Below, in pieces: positions 26,290 through 40,100 of a stretch of 64,000 nucleotides of DNA (its first letter is position 1; each line of letters begins with the position of its first letter). The notes under the pieces were generated by a model, which saw only the letters and a list, made by a program, of their open reading frames with translations, was not told the DNA's origin and made no database searches. Source of the stretch: Balanoglossus misakiensis. Its lineage: Eukaryota; Hemichordata. The stretch covers positions 1,302,001-1,366,000 of the forward strand of contig CM082595.2 of NCBI GenBank assembly GCA_040954595.2, written 5' to 3'. A program made the translations under genes and the position numbers.

Positions 26290-27202
26290 TTTGCCCGAAA
26301 TCGTGCGAGATGCGATCCGTGTGCGCCGTGAATTCGATATAATCGGAAGTTCAGTGACTGGAGACTGCTGAACACGTTTTTTAATTCATTGCACAACAAC
26401 ACTGCGCATGTTCGGAGAAGTTGGCGCTATGCACCATGGGTAATACTTAAAGGGAAATCCGACATGCATGTTTTCCCCACAACTATAATAACAAAAGAAA
26501 GCTGTTTATATTTCTACTTCATCCAACTTTCTGCCACGAAAAATAGCGTTTATATGTGAAGAATCCATGTGTGTGAACAATCAATAATTAAATTTGCAAC
26601 AACGTATGTGGTCCCAGGTTCCACGCGTACGAATGTTCGCGTCAGCGTCTGGTCGCGTGGCAACAACGTGGATATTTACATTTACTTGTCACATGATACA
26701 AGGAGGGTTGTATGTAGTTATAGTTCTCCTAGGCTGTACGCCTATGTGTAATTATACTAGATTGTGACCACCACTGTAAATGATAGGTAATCAAGTGTAT
26801 TGATACTTGATAGTTGAACTGATTGGGATTGTCCTTCGAGAAGGTGATTGCGAAGTCTTCTGGAATACAATTATGGAAATGTAGCGAACTGTACTATTGT
26901 ACATTTCCGTGCGACTGTCGGCTGCCGTCCGCGTTAAGCAACTATGATTCAAACACCGGTCTGCAAAGGTAATATGTGGGATTCGGTTTTTAATCGTGTG
27001 GTGTTGCAGTAATTGAAATGGCTATAATTCAAAATAGGAATACCAAGAAGATCAAGGTGTTGACTGTGCAGTTTTAAAACACTTGGGGTGTTCAATCGCG
27101 TCGATTGGCACCAGTCCAACTGACCGGTTTAGTAAAATAGCTGTACTGTTTGCCTTAGAGCTGTTATTCTGAATTTCTTTGGGACAACAAATAAAAGACA
27201 AG
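26290..27202. promoter_or_regulatory. Divergent promoter region, NIP7 / 27-kb gene
   Basis: The 0.9 kb between two oppositely oriented start codons (NIP7 at 26289, next gene at 27203). It is more CpG-rich than the flanks and probably holds both 5' UTRs. No TATA box was assigned. The role is inferred from gene orientation. Confidence 0.5.
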
Positions 27203-30200
27203 ATGGCCACACTGCTTCGTCACCACAATAGACACCCAGGGTCAGCTGGTAGTCAGGGTGTGCTTAATACAGGCGGATTGGCACCAACGATCTGCAGACC
27301 TCCAGTTGTAGAACAGTCATTTCTGGAAACCAGGCACGCCAACCTTCATGTGAGACACAATCAGATGCTTCGTTATTTACACAATGATACGACGGCAGAA
27401 CAGACTTGTAATTTACCACAAATAGGAAAAACCAAGCAAGAATCGACGGGATCAAGAGATTCTAGTGCGTCATTAATCCAAGGACGATCAGACGTAAATT
27501 TTCCGAAATTTTCGTTGTCAAGGGGACCATGTACCAGCGCTGTACGCAAAACGGACGCTCCGCTCAGAACGAGCACTGAAAGCACACTAGCAAAAACAGC
27601 ATTACTGTTAGAAAATGTTGATATCAACGAAGAAGAAACAGTGACTGATATTTTGCTTGGAAATGACGGCCTTGTGATAGAAGATTTGAGAATTACAGAC
27701 AAGATCAACGAGCCTGACTTCATTGAAAACGAAGATTGTTCCGACGATATTGAAGGTAATCTTTTTTTCTTATTGACCCTTTCTCTTGTTATGGTTAATA
27801 ACATTGGTTGTCAGCAGGAAATATAACATTGAAAAATAGATGAAACCAGGTTGGCTAACAATTTCCCTTTGCATAATTCAACAGTCCAAGGCTTGTGATT
27901 ATACACATCTTTCTAATTCGCTGACCGATGACACCGTTGCTATGGTTATAGATATTTATTAGAATTCACCCCGAAATGTGAATACCGTCCTTCTCTGGAC
28001 GATTTGCAAGAAAGAGGACATTCCTCATTTTGCCGGACAAAACCTGAACAGATTTGCAAAACAAAACGACCTTTTGTAAATTTTGTAACCCTCCGTTAGC
28101 TTTATTGTGTATGCGACATCACAGCAGACAATGATCGATTCAATGCGATGTAAATCACTAAGACTATTGAATTGTAGCTGAGCTGGTAGACGCGATAAAA
28201 AGGTTGATTGTATTACTGTCGACGTACTACGCCTTTCAGATATATACTTGTTAATTTGTCAATTTCTGAAGGGTCGCGTCTGTGGTGTGTCTAGAATGTT
28301 GATTTCCTGCGAGTACAACATGAGATACATGAATATAGTGGAGTGCTAATTTCCGCATACCTTGATGCGGTTGAACCCCAAGGATGTATGTCACCATGGC
28401 AACGATCTACTTGCCTTGTCTGAGTAGATTGTCACGTGATGTCTACAGAATCACTTTCCTTAAATATGTTCCTAAAATGAACATGTGTATGTCAGAAGCG
28501 CGCAATTAGTTTGGTCCTCTCGATCTAATCAACTGAAAAAAAATACTGAACGACTCGTAACGGGTTTCTGCCGTAAATGTTAACGCATTGTTAAGTAAAT
28601 ATCCATTTTCATGAATGTAATAAACCTGATGATTGTGATAATGGATTAGTTGTAGTGTGCACAACGCGCAAACTCATTGTGATCGAAATGGGCAAAAGCT
28701 TTTACCCAGAGTCCCTTGGGAAATTATAGCATCAGATGTTGGCCGCATTAGGCCCCCTAAATGTCATCAAAGCGAGTATTGAAACTGACAAATTGAATTT
28801 CCTGGTTTAACGTTTAGATCAATCGCTACAATGTTCTATAAAACCAGGGCGCTTAGAGATGATAAAGGATAAACCGTATATTGCAAATGGGCAGTTGTCT
28901 ACGAAACGGAATCTACCGACCACCTGTTGATCGAGACCCCCCGCGCTATTTCTTTCTTGCTGTACGTGCTGAGCTACTGTGATAGAGGGACGTCGACTAT
29001 GGCCACAAGTAACTTCGGTCTGTGAGATATGTCGTGTGAGTGCCTTGTGGTATAGATTGAAAAGTAGGAGATGTGAAAATAAATAAATAAACAAAGTGGA
29101 AATATTTCGAACCGGAATGCAAACAAACACACGCGGAACTGTGTATTTTGTGCAGATCAGGAGTGCCTCCCACGCTCCACATCGAAACACACCCCTTCTT
29201 GTCAGTTAGGTGTAATTCTAGCAACTATGTCTAAACCAAATTCCACCGCAATCCGCGCCAAACTTCGCCCCGTCATCATTAGAGGTTACAGGGTAAAGCG
29301 TTGTTGCATAGCAACGGGTTTATTTATGACGTTGCTTCTGATCGGCTTCAATCGTCAATAGTATGTATTGACATATTATCAACATAGCGTTCGCATTTGA
29401 TTGTATTTCAAGTCTCGACAAGTTTTAAGCTTTCAATAAACCAAACATTTAAATGCAAATAGAATGGCTTTCAACTAAATCAGCGCCTGTCATACCGTTG
29501 TTTACACCATCTTTCGCTTAGACGAGGATCCCTAAGATCATCAGCTGAAGGCCAAGATAAGAAAGTTCTTTAACTTTGGCATATTATACGACCAGGCGCT
29601 TGTCAAGTCGTTACGACTTAGTCTGTCTATATGAAGCCGTAAGTTTATACAAGTATTGTGTTATCGATAAAGGCATATACGTACGACGATTGCTACTTTT
29701 AAACATCTTGGCATATTGTGACCGTCTTTAATCACTTCGGAATTCGCCATTTTGATTTAACGCCTTTCTTTTGCTCACTTCACTGAAAATCCACGCATAT
29801 GGCAGTGGAAATTCTTCCTTTGTCGCAATGTGCGACAAAGTTTTCTGGTAACTGTGGTATTTGTTTGCTAAAGCCATTAGGTTGAAGTACCATTGCATAA
29901 ATTCGCTGACCCATTCCCGTAACGCACTTCTAGTTCAAAAGATCGCGTCAAAGTAATATATTGTCGTGTAGGGATGATTTTAGCAAAACATTTGCATACT
30001 TTTCTGTTGTAATACGTTTCTTTTAATGTAATGTTCATGTATTATGTTGTGTTGCAGAAATCAGGGCTGACGACAGTTTTGAAGACATTGTAGGAGATCC
30101 CTCAGTGCAGTTTGCACCAACTCTAGAAGGAACAGCCAAACCCATAACCAGGCCACGACCACGAAGTTCTAAAATAAGACTTTCAAAGCGAAACGGGCGA

Positions 30201-31143
30201 AAGTCCAGAGCAAGATCGGCGAGAAACAGACGAAAATCTGGAAAGAGAAAACTCAGTACAAAGCAGGCAAAAATCGTTGAGCACGAACAAGCTGAACAAA
30301 CCGGAGATCAAGACGAGTTAAAATTTGAGTCCATCGTAGGTTTTGTTCCGACTGTAAACAAACCTTCCCAGCTTCATAGAAAACCAACACCTCCAAAGAA
30401 AACCAAACAACAACATTTTTATCATTTACAAAGTATAAGACAAGCGACACTCATTTATGGACAACATTTGCCTCGTATGACAAAATCCTCCAGTGTACAG
30501 ACATTTACAACTGATCGCAACGGTTCAGCAGCGTACTTACTGAAATCGACTCCTAGTATCACATCGTCACCATGGAAACTAAACGATGAAAGAGTTAATC
30601 TGACCAGAGTGTATCTGTCAGAGAGGCAATCTGGAGTGATCAAAGAACTTGGACGTAGTTACCCATGCGCGCCTCCAGCCACACCGACAGTTGAACTCTG
30701 CGAGTATGTACCGTGTATGAACGATATACGGGTAAGTCTTACATGCATTTTTTTTCATTTTTGGTCGATGAACATTTAAATCTTCACAAAAAGTTCTGGA
30801 GGCGCCCTAACCACCAAAGGCATTTCTTACATGTACATGTGAAATATTATCGCTATGATCGTATTTGCGCAAATATCAATAAATGTTTTATTTATTTTTT
30901 TAGAGTCAACGTGAAGTGAAAGCTCGACTTAATGATATGCAACTTACAGAAAAGAAGAGGAAAGAAAAACGAAAGGAAGAAGTAAGAAGAGCTGAGATTC
31001 AGAAACAGAAAGACAACATTACTGAACAAAAACAGCGACAAAGACAAGAAATATACGCACTTAACAAAATTATGACGCTTTTGGAGAATGACAATTTTAG
31101 AAATTTTTGTAAGATGCAGTTAGATCATGAGAAATCAGGATAG
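27203..31143 (+). CDS. Unrecognised basic protein, 488 aa, three exons
   Basis: Not recognised. Exons 27203-27755, 30058-30731 and 30904-31143 join in frame. The start is the ATG of MATLLRHHNRHPG; the in-frame stretch before it has no ATG. Residues 1-183 are polar with an acidic end (FIENEDCSDDIE). A strongly basic stretch follows at about 215-245 (RPRPRSSKIRLSKRNGRKSR), then a Ser/Thr/Pro-rich middle. The last 80 residues are a Lys/Glu/Arg-rich predicted coiled coil (LTEKKRKEKRKEEVRRAEIQ) ending in RQEIYALNKIMTLLENDNF and RNFCKMQL. That final motif recurs in the next ORF. No signal peptide or membrane span is visible; a nuclear, cytoskeletal or ciliary role is possible but unsupported. Confidence 0.8.
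27756..30057 (+). other. Intron 1 of the 27-kb gene
   Basis: Phase-1 GT-AG intron of 2.3 kb. It holds a perfect 10-bp stem hairpin at 29818-29840 and no supportable exon. A 123-codon minus-strand frame at 28819-29190 looks accidental. Confidence 0.7.
29818..29840. repeat. Perfect hairpin, 10-bp stem
   Basis: CTTTGTCGCA and TGCGACAAAG are exact reverse complements separated by ATG. It is an isolated intronic hairpin without a visible partner gene. Confidence 0.55.
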
Positions 31144-31159
31144 ATTTTAAATTTGAACA

Positions 31160-31522
31160 ATGAATATGAACAAGGCAAGGCAAGCAAGACCCGCTGTGTG
31201 TATACCGCCCTCAGCGGTGGTTGGAAACGACAGACTTTTGGCAAGGGCACAAAGATATCACATTGGAAAAGTTAATCAACCAAAGATTGGACAGAAAAAA
31301 GAGATTTATGCACGGAGGTATCAAGTTCCAATTAAAGAGATCAAAGAATCACCACATGAAACTCAAGTTAGACAAAGAAAGGAGATTTATGCTTTGAATA
31401 AAATTATGATGGAATTAGAACACTCGAATTTTAAAAAGTTTTGTGAAAGGCAAAGATCGCAGAAACTGCCAAAACTGAGAACAGATACAAGTCCTGCAAA
31501 AAAGCGAGGAACACAGAGGTGA
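31160..31522 (+). CDS. ORF repeating the C-terminal motif of its neighbour, 120 aa
   Basis: Not recognised. A single uninterrupted frame starts at ATG 16 bases after the previous stop, in a different frame, so simple readthrough cannot produce it. It is basic and contains RQRKEIYALNKIMMELEHSNF and KKFCERQ, closely matching the end of the upstream protein (RQEIYALNKIM...NFRNFC). A shorter echo, KKEIYARRY, occurs in the middle. No acceptor consistent with exon 2 of the upstream gene was found, and the first AATAAA downstream is at 32451. It may be a second cistron, a separate intronless gene, or a relic of terminal-exon duplication. The conserved motif argues for coding. Confidence 0.6.
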   Translation: MNMNKARQARPAVCIPPSAVVGNDRLLARAQRYHIGKVNQPKIGQKKEIYARRYQVPIKEIKESPHETQVRQRKEIYALNKIMMELEHSNFKKFCERQRSQKLPKLRTDTSPAKKRGTQR

Positions 31523-34192
31523 TGTTTAGAATAATCATGATCAATTCTCTTCATACAGCTGCAACTGATCTCTTGAAGTCTTGCAAATGATAGCTGGATA
31601 TATGATCTGAAATCAATGAAAGTCAATCTCTGCAGGTCTAATAACTATATAGGTCTATCCGTCCATAATTTTACTCTCATTGACTGAGAGACTTACCTTG
31701 GCAGACTTCCGTGTTAACATTTCACACGTCGGGAAGGGGATCTTTAATTCTACTATCATGGTCCATTGCCCTTCTATGACCATGGCTTAGTCCTAATCTG
31801 TTGCTTTCTATGGTACAGTTGGACCTCAAACTTCAATTCCCTTAAAGACACTTTTATAACTTTTTTTATAAGGTAATGTTGGTCTGTTGCATTTCTGTCA
31901 GTCTTTTCAACAGTCAAAGATTTGATTCAGTTTTACTTGTGGTTTCATAATTGACATAATCATTACATTCACCTGGTTGCTCAAACCTTTTCAAGTGCTA
32001 TGCAAATGATTTTCAAGGAATGTGTATGACTCATGAATTTTAACTGATGATAGCGCTCAGTTAGACCATGGCTTGATTTCTGTGATCTGTCAAATCTGGA
32101 TACTGTTCCCAACCATACCTCGATCTGCAGAGCTCTGAAGGAATAGGAGCTTATGGCATAGAGGGAGCAAATTCGTAAGGTCTCTGTACAGTTGAGGGGT
32201 TGTAGATAATAGAAACGTGTATCACATTTCATCATTTATCAAAGACATATCCAGATTGAGATTCAGTTCAGTATTCAGTTTTTACTTCACACCAGTTTGT
32301 TCTACGCACATTGCAGTACTCACAGTACGTCTGGATACATAGTATTAAGAAACTATGGTGCTGGATCAATGTTTGTGAAATGCTACAATGACTTGTGGCA
32401 ACTTTTTGTAATTCTGTTGTGTAAGAAAAATTTGTCATGTGCTGAGTACTAATAAAGAATAATTTGACCATCATTATCACTGTAGACTTGAGGACTTGGG
32501 ACTACACCACCACTGAAATCATGCACACAATCACACATGCTGATATACTCAGACAGTGTGAACAACCATACACCCTTTTTATAAGTTTAGCGCCCTCATG
32601 AGTTCGAACTCAAAGTGAAGTTGACCAATCACATCAAGAAAATGACACATATATTGTGAAGAGCATTTTAATGCTACATTAACTTACCTGGTACATACTA
32701 TCAAATATTACAAGTAACTCGATCTGTACAGGCTTTTACACGAAGTGATTAGAATCAAAAATCAAATCACATCAAATCATGCAATCACACAACCCTATCA
32801 CAAACTTTCCAAATTTACAAAACACTTGGTTCAACCAAAAAGGATTATCACTAAGCATGTCATAATTGGTTTTCATCACTTAACATATCTGTTAGAATTT
32901 GTTTCATTATTAAGTCATGTGAATAAACATTTCTGTGTGTTACCGTAGTTACGTATAGTTTTCTGCCTCCTTCAAAGTGCAATATCTCAGTGAAACTCAT
33001 GTCCATGACATTTGCTGAAATTCTGTAAAATATGGATTGAGAATTGCCAACCAATTCTACACTAAATTTACTAGTACATGATAGGTATTGCATTTTTAAA
33101 AATAAACTTTAAACTCTATCTCATTCTTGTTATTTTTTTGTGACGTTTGTAAATTTTGCTTTGCAGACATTACGCATGTAATAATAGTAGTATCCTTGTT
33201 GCTTGGCAACATGCACGACTGCAAAGTAACAAGCAGGGTTATGAATGTATAAATACCATAAAAATGAAAAGTATAAACTGAAACACTACACTGTTGAAAT
33301 ATCACAATACTATTAATTATCAACTTGTGCTATAATATTAAAGTTCAACATGGTAGATATAAATGTAGCTATTTTCTCACCTAATAACCAATGATTTTAT
33401 TTTGTAACATAATATGTAAATTTCTGACATGATACATCTATTGTTACAATAGGACTTCATTGTTTCAATTTCAAGATCAGAATATTGCTACAAAGTGCTA
33501 CATAGTTGCAACAATCAAGCAGATCATTTTCATTCTTTTAACTGTTCACAGATTTAATGAGATGTCAAATTAACACAACAATTTCTAATGATGTGAAATG
33601 TAAAAAAAAACTAACATTTCCACTAAACTGCACAAGCAGAAATTCCACAGGAGATGATCAAATGACAAAGAGAATGTGACAATTTGAGAAGAGAGAGCTA
33701 CAAGGCATGTTCAGCAGGTTACAAACTTTGAAACATTGTAGCAAAATTAACATCCTAGTATTTCAGTTTTTTCTGAGCATACAGCACTATTCCAATATTC
33801 CAAGGGCACTAACCAGCAAACTGTACATGTAATATAATGCGTTGTTAAAGACTCACAGTTCAGCATAAATCATTCCAAATAATTCAGGTTCTAAATTACA
33901 ACAGAAATGCTAAACAAACAGGGACGTAATTGGTTCATAGGAATCACACAAAACTATGATATGCTCAACAGTTCTATAAATATAACTATCTCAATTTTTT
34001 CTATATTTACCTGCAAAGTGCTTGCTCAATATAAATATCAGAATATAGATTTTTAAAGTTTAGTAGGGAACGTCATGTGTTACCATGGAAATAAATGTAA
34101 AGGGTTGACTGTAGTGGAAATATCTCAGACCATTTGTCTGCATGTAGACATTCTGAATGAATTACCATGGTAACGGGTGGTCTCAGAAATCT
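31523..34192. other. Spacer with 3' ends of convergent genes
   Basis: AATAAA at 32451-32456 (+) is a likely end for the 27-31.5 kb transcript. The left part of this region may be 3' UTR of the CoA-transferase on the minus strand. A degenerate MITE lies near 31770-31829. No exon was recognised. Confidence 0.5.
31770..31829. mobile_element. Degenerate MITE, AACCCTTTCACC family
   Basis: CCATGGCTTAGTCC, then TTTCTATGGTACAGTTGGAC and CTC, parallel the internal part of the 45129-45219 copy with scattered changes. The ends are lost. Confidence 0.45.
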
Positions 34193-37100
34193 TTACTCAG
34201 GTGATGGCATACACTTCAATCTGTCAAATGCAGCTCTTTCCAATGATTCTCTGTGGTCTGGATGCGCAATGCTAATCAAGGCATATGCACGTTGTCGTAT
34301 GTTCTTTCCAAACAAGTATGCAATGCCGTATTCTGTCACCACATAATGGACATGAGCACGAGTTGTAACAATGCCAGCGCCTAGAAACAAAACAGAATAT
34401 GTTAGCCTGGTATCTGTGTGATCATTAAGTTCTCAGCATAACTGGAACCACAACAGATCAAAACAACTCTCCCGGTACCACCACTGCGGGTATTAATCTT
34501 CCATTTACCTTCTTTCAATACTGGCACTATCTTGCTTTCTCCTCTACTTGTGGTTGAAGGCAATGCAATGATGGGTTTTCCACGTCCATCCATTCCTAAT
34601 GCGGCACCTCTGATGAAATCCACTTGACCTCCAACTCCTATGACAATCATATAAGTAGAAAGAGAAGAATTATAATTTATAAACGTCAAAGACAGACCTC
34701 AGTTGAATTCTTAGGATCAAGTTAAGGTGGTCAAGGGTCATATCATGAAATCAAAGTACAAATACATAGTCAAAGTAAAACCTGTCTTAACCGAACACCA
34801 AAGGGACTAAAGAAATTGTTTAGTTTGTATAGGTGTCCGGTTTATAGAGGTTCTTTTAACATGTGGTTCTAGGTCGAAGGGACAGGAAAATGTGTTTGGT
34901 ATAGACAGGTTTCCTGATAATGTTCGGTTTAGACAGGTGTTGCTGTATAACAGATGTCCATGTTCACATACCTGAATACATGCGAGTTCCAATAGAATCG
35001 GCGACTACCTGTCCAGTCAGATCAACTTCAATGCAGGAATTAATGGCTGTTACTCTCGGATTCTGGGATATGATAGCCGTGTTGTTGACAAATGCAATAT
35101 CACACATAACTGCAAAGAAAACAAAACCTATCAGAGTGTAGCAACAGCGCCTACATCCTTAAGAATACATCCCTGATTTCTGCTAGATGACTAGGCTGCA
35201 ATAGGAAAAAATAAACTTACCAATAAAAGGATTATCATCCAAGAAATCAAAGATGCGCCTGCTTCCAACACAAAATCCACCAACAATCTTTCCTTGGTGA
35301 ATCTTCTTGTGTGCGTTTGTGACAGCACCACTTTTGACTAGATCCAGAATTCCATCACTGAACATCTCGGAATGGATTCCCAGATTCTGGTGGTTGTGGA
35401 GTTGTGCCAATACAGCATCCGGAATAGATCCGATGCCTAGTATGGAGTTGTATGGAGAGAATTCTGATAAGTGTTGCTGTGTGGTATACATACTGTGCTT
35501 ACAGTGAATGAGTTTCAAAACCAAGAACAGCACACAGCATGCAATTGTGGGTCACTTGACCATAGTAACCAACCAGCGAGGCTACCACAGTCATGTGATT
35601 CTATTCAGCCAATAGGAACTAAGACATATTACCAACTCATGAGTCAAATCAAAAGACAATATTTATAGACAACAGGGAAAGGACATATACCCATTTGTAG
35701 TGTAGCGCCGTCTTCTACAAGATTTTCAGCAATAAATCTGCCAATGGATCTCTCAACGTCGGATAACGGATGAGCTGGATGCTCCGGCAAATCAAAGTCA
35801 TCTTCACAAAGGGCATCAAAGTGGGATTTGTGGATAATTCCGTCACCAAATGTTCTTGGCATCTTCGGATTGACCAGTCCTGCATATGGAAAAAGTATTG
35901 CCGGTTACAGGTTCTAATAAGAACAGATATGTATAAATATATAATGTGGTCTAGGGACCATACAAATGACTTTGTCCTCACCTACGATGTATCGTGCATT
36001 CTGAATAGCTGCTCTGGTACAATCTATGCTGGGTCCCAGGGTACAAAATCCATGATCATCTGGTCGACTGACTTGAATCAATGCAACATCAAGGTTGATG
36101 ATATTTCTGCGGAACAACAGCGGAATTTCACTGAGAAAGATGGGAGTGAAATCTGCTCGTCCTGAAGCGATTGCCTCTCTGCAGTTAGCACCAATGAAGA
36201 ATGAGTTGCTTCGGAAAATATCTGCAAAGAAGAACAATAATTTGATAAAGAAAGTTGGAAACTTTGATCTTTGAGGTGCATTTTACCTTAGAGGGCCACG
36301 ATACCCTTATGCGCATGCCAAACCTGGAGAGACTCTGGTCACAAAAATTTACAGAACATTTGAATTGGACGTATTAATGTTTGTACACACGAAATTACGC
36401 ACATGCGCATAAGACGATTGTCAGCGTTTAAGTCAGCTAGTCCAAATAATGACCTCCGGAGAAACTGATCATAAAGATCATAATAATTAAAAACCGTACC
36501 TTCATATTCAGGTCTGGCATAGAGCGCTTTTCCTTCAGTGTGGATGTGAAATAATTTGATATTGTTCAAGCTATTTTCAGCCGCATATTCTGTCATAGCA
36601 TTGACCAGAGGAACTGGAGTAGCTGCACCACCATGAATAAAAACACTGTCATCTGAAAAACAATCCAAATACAATATTTACCATCATTCCTGCAGTTTCA
36701 TTATCATGAATTGTCATGGCAACACATTCACCACAGTCAGGGCAGTGATCAATTTTCATGATATCAGTGTCACTTACGAAATTAGATTTCAGTGGATGTG
36801 TGAGAGGATATGGTGGTGATACCAATTTTTTGAAAACTGAACATTTTGATAATTTTATAAAATGCACAGAGCATTGCTGTTCTTGCAAGGTCAAGACATA
36901 AAAGACCTATTTAAGGTCAGTGCCCTTCCGTGAAGGTCATATGCTAATTTCACTCGGTCAAATACAAATTCTATGCCAGTATAAATTACATACATTGCCC
37001 GAGCGAATATTTTGTAGTTTTGATGTGGATGCATGGTTGCAGATTTTAGTTCAGGGCAGACACTATATGGTGTCGACATTCAAAGTACGGTAGACTGAAT

Positions 37101-40100
37101 ACGCCCCATCCTGAGACAAAGGAAAGACAGGATTTGGGATCATGAAATTGTGCCGTCCATATGTAATAGTGATCGAGACAGATTTCTACAGGAAGTTTGA
37201 GATATATTTTAGACCAGTAGAATCAGACAGAGAAACTGGACCATTAAGTAAACTGAGCAGCAAACAAGTAAACTGAGCAGCAAACAAGTATTGTTCGTCT
37301 ATCACTGGATTCAAGTACTCCAAACTGACCCCTGTGACCCAAATACAATCAGTCACTTATTGGTCTCACAAAACACCACATAACAACGAATTGGAGCAAC
37401 TTTAATCAGCAACGATACACCAATACACAGATAGCATATATTGCAGTTGGAACACGTCATTATTATGTATGAAATAGATCTTTGGACAATTATAGCCAGT
37501 GATATTACCTCACTGAATTTATAGTCCAATATTAACATTATCCAATTTTGTCCAAAAAGATCCGTTATTACTGTCAGAACTGGATCTCCTTGCATTCAAA
37601 GAAAATCACACTATAATACTGTGACAGTTTAACTATCAGAGTGACATTTCATGGTGTTTGGAAATGAGTTTAGTAACATTCATGAGTCTATATAACATTC
37701 TATTCACAGATTTGTATTGTATGCCATGTACATGTCTAGACTGTTAATGCATTAAATGGTTGTCCATGAAATCATGGTCACTAACCATGATAAAATGTAT
37801 CAGACTTGCCATTAATCTGTTTTTTAATATATTTTTTTGTTTACTGCCACAGAACAACCATCCCTGAGCCAGAGAGATCCAGTGATTCCACCAATTACAA
37901 GACTTACACTAATTAATGCACTTCAACTGAAGTCAAACCCCCACAAGGCTGACAGAACTCTCAAATGGCAAAGTGGCACCAGACCTCCATCAGACTGTCT
38001 TGAAATGCAATTTCCTGGATATTGTGTAAGTTGACACCACAACATAGATTCTAGAAAGCTCTTATCACCATGGTAACAGAGTATACTCAAAAGGGCAGAT
38101 ACAGCTTACAAACTTATAGGGTTTCCAGATAATTGAATTTTTGCCCATTCCAGGTAATTTGACTTGTGGCAGACAACAGTGTCTCCCACGGAAATCAACA
38201 GCAGTTTTAAGAAATAATGGTCCTCCATCATCCTCTCACAAATTTACGATAGAAACAATGGGTTTAGACCAAACCATGGGTAGTCAAAAGGTTCAAAACT
38301 GGGTTCAACCAAGGTCAGTCTGTGGTATGATAGGGGTTCCATTTCCTGTAACCTAATCTAGACCAGCAAACAAAACTCACCCCAGATTTGGGCAGTTACC
38401 CAGACAGACATAAAGGTGATTGACTGCACAAAAATATGTCTGTTTTCTTTTGACGCTTCATTGCTAAAAAGAAAGATTTCTTATCATTTTAAGCCAGTGT
38501 TGTTTATATTATGTGTTCCTACAACAACAGTAAGGATGCATTACTATTGGCCTTGATGGCTTGGGTTACTATGACAACAAACGTGTGACAAATGTAATCA
38601 TTTAATTTTGGTTTAAGTCCCATAGTTTGTATTGTGCGGTTGGCTATAATGGCCGACGTAGACATGGGGAGTGAAAATAAAGAAGGCTTTACAATTTTAT
38701 TGTTAATCCCAGGGTAATGGGAACTCACAAATTTCACTAAAGCTGACCTTTGGCTCTGAAATCAACACACACTGTATATTTCACTGTCTCAGAGCTGCAT
38801 TGGTTTTTATTATTTGTGCCTAAATTGCTTCTAAAAACACAACCAATAATAATGCATAGCTGAGCTGAGTGTCAGCAAAATACACTGAATTTTTTCACAG
38901 CTATGAACAAAATGTAAATGGTACAAGTGGTTTTTCAGTCTCCCAATGCTGCATGATTATGTTAATCCTAACCTCTGAATGACCTTTTCCGAGTTCACTG
39001 ACAGAGCATGCTGTATATCAATGACATGTTTTTTTCTAGGCCATTCAACGACTATTCCAGCATAACATAGAAATCAAATAGATATATATTAGATCTACAG
39101 TAACTGGGGTTATTAGGACTTCCTGCATAAAATAGTCAGTACAATTTAGAATTACATGTTGCTGCATTTTATAAGAATATTCATTTAAAAGGTCAGCACT
39201 TTACTGTTTTAAGAAATCCTTGGTAGTAAGGTTGCTATAGCAACCAGGTAATATCCAATTTGTTCATCGTAATACATCATTACCACTCCTCAGTGATTCT
39301 GGAAAATTCCTAAGACATGTCCTGCAATGCTAATAAGTCTGCATGTATACACATTTGGCCATGAGGATAACAGCAATAATGGCTATCTCACTGAAAGAAT
39401 GTGAGTCTGTTTCCTGAGGTTGAAGGTAGAGGGAAATAGACCATGGAGATTTCAGTGAAAGAACTGTTTAAAAAGGGATAGAAGAAAAAAGGGCAAGTAT
39501 TAAAACGAGTTAAATTTGACTACTGTATCTTTGCAGTGTCTAGCTGCTATGACAACCTTGGCCTTAGTTTGAATAGACTGTAAAAATGGGGAAAATGTCA
39601 CAAAAAGTGACGTGAGCTGACTAAAATAAAAACAAGGAAAAGATGTGATAGAAAAAACTAAAAAGTGGTTTACAAAGATGTGATCATATCAAATGTAGAC
39701 ATGGTCAGCTGTGACGGGTGTTTATTTCCTGTTTACCATCTGGTATTGTCATGAATCTGAGTCAGTTTTCAAACCAATGCATGCAATTTCCATGGAATGA
39801 CGTTGTAAGCCGGTATTTAGGTACGTGCACTTTTACACGTGAAACTTGTACCACGCAACTTTAGTCACGGCGAGGAAGGGAAATCCTTTGTTTATTTAGG
39901 CGTGATGTCATAGTTGAACTCGTGACGTCACGCGGAATAAGCAGAAATGCCTAAAATAGAAATATGGGTGCTGACAGAACTTTTGAAGTTGCATTCCGGC
40001 ACGGTGTTATTGTTATTAATTTACGGATAATTCGGCAGTTTGGAAGAAAAAACTCTCGGGCATTCAAAAGTGCTGATGGCTGAAATCAACATAATATTAT

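Noticed and set aside
28819-29190. 123-codon minus-strand frame within the intron of the 27-kb gene
   Set aside because: Low-complexity and hydrophobic patches without a motif, and no splice or poly(A) context.
35770-36165. 131-codon plus-strand frame over the CoA-transferase exons
   Set aside because: It is antisense to two firmly supported exons; the coding strand is clearly the minus strand.
37837-38034. Plus-strand frame after a cag acceptor in CoA-transferase intron 1
   Set aside because: Acceptor-like start and gt at the end, but no partner exons and no recognisable product.
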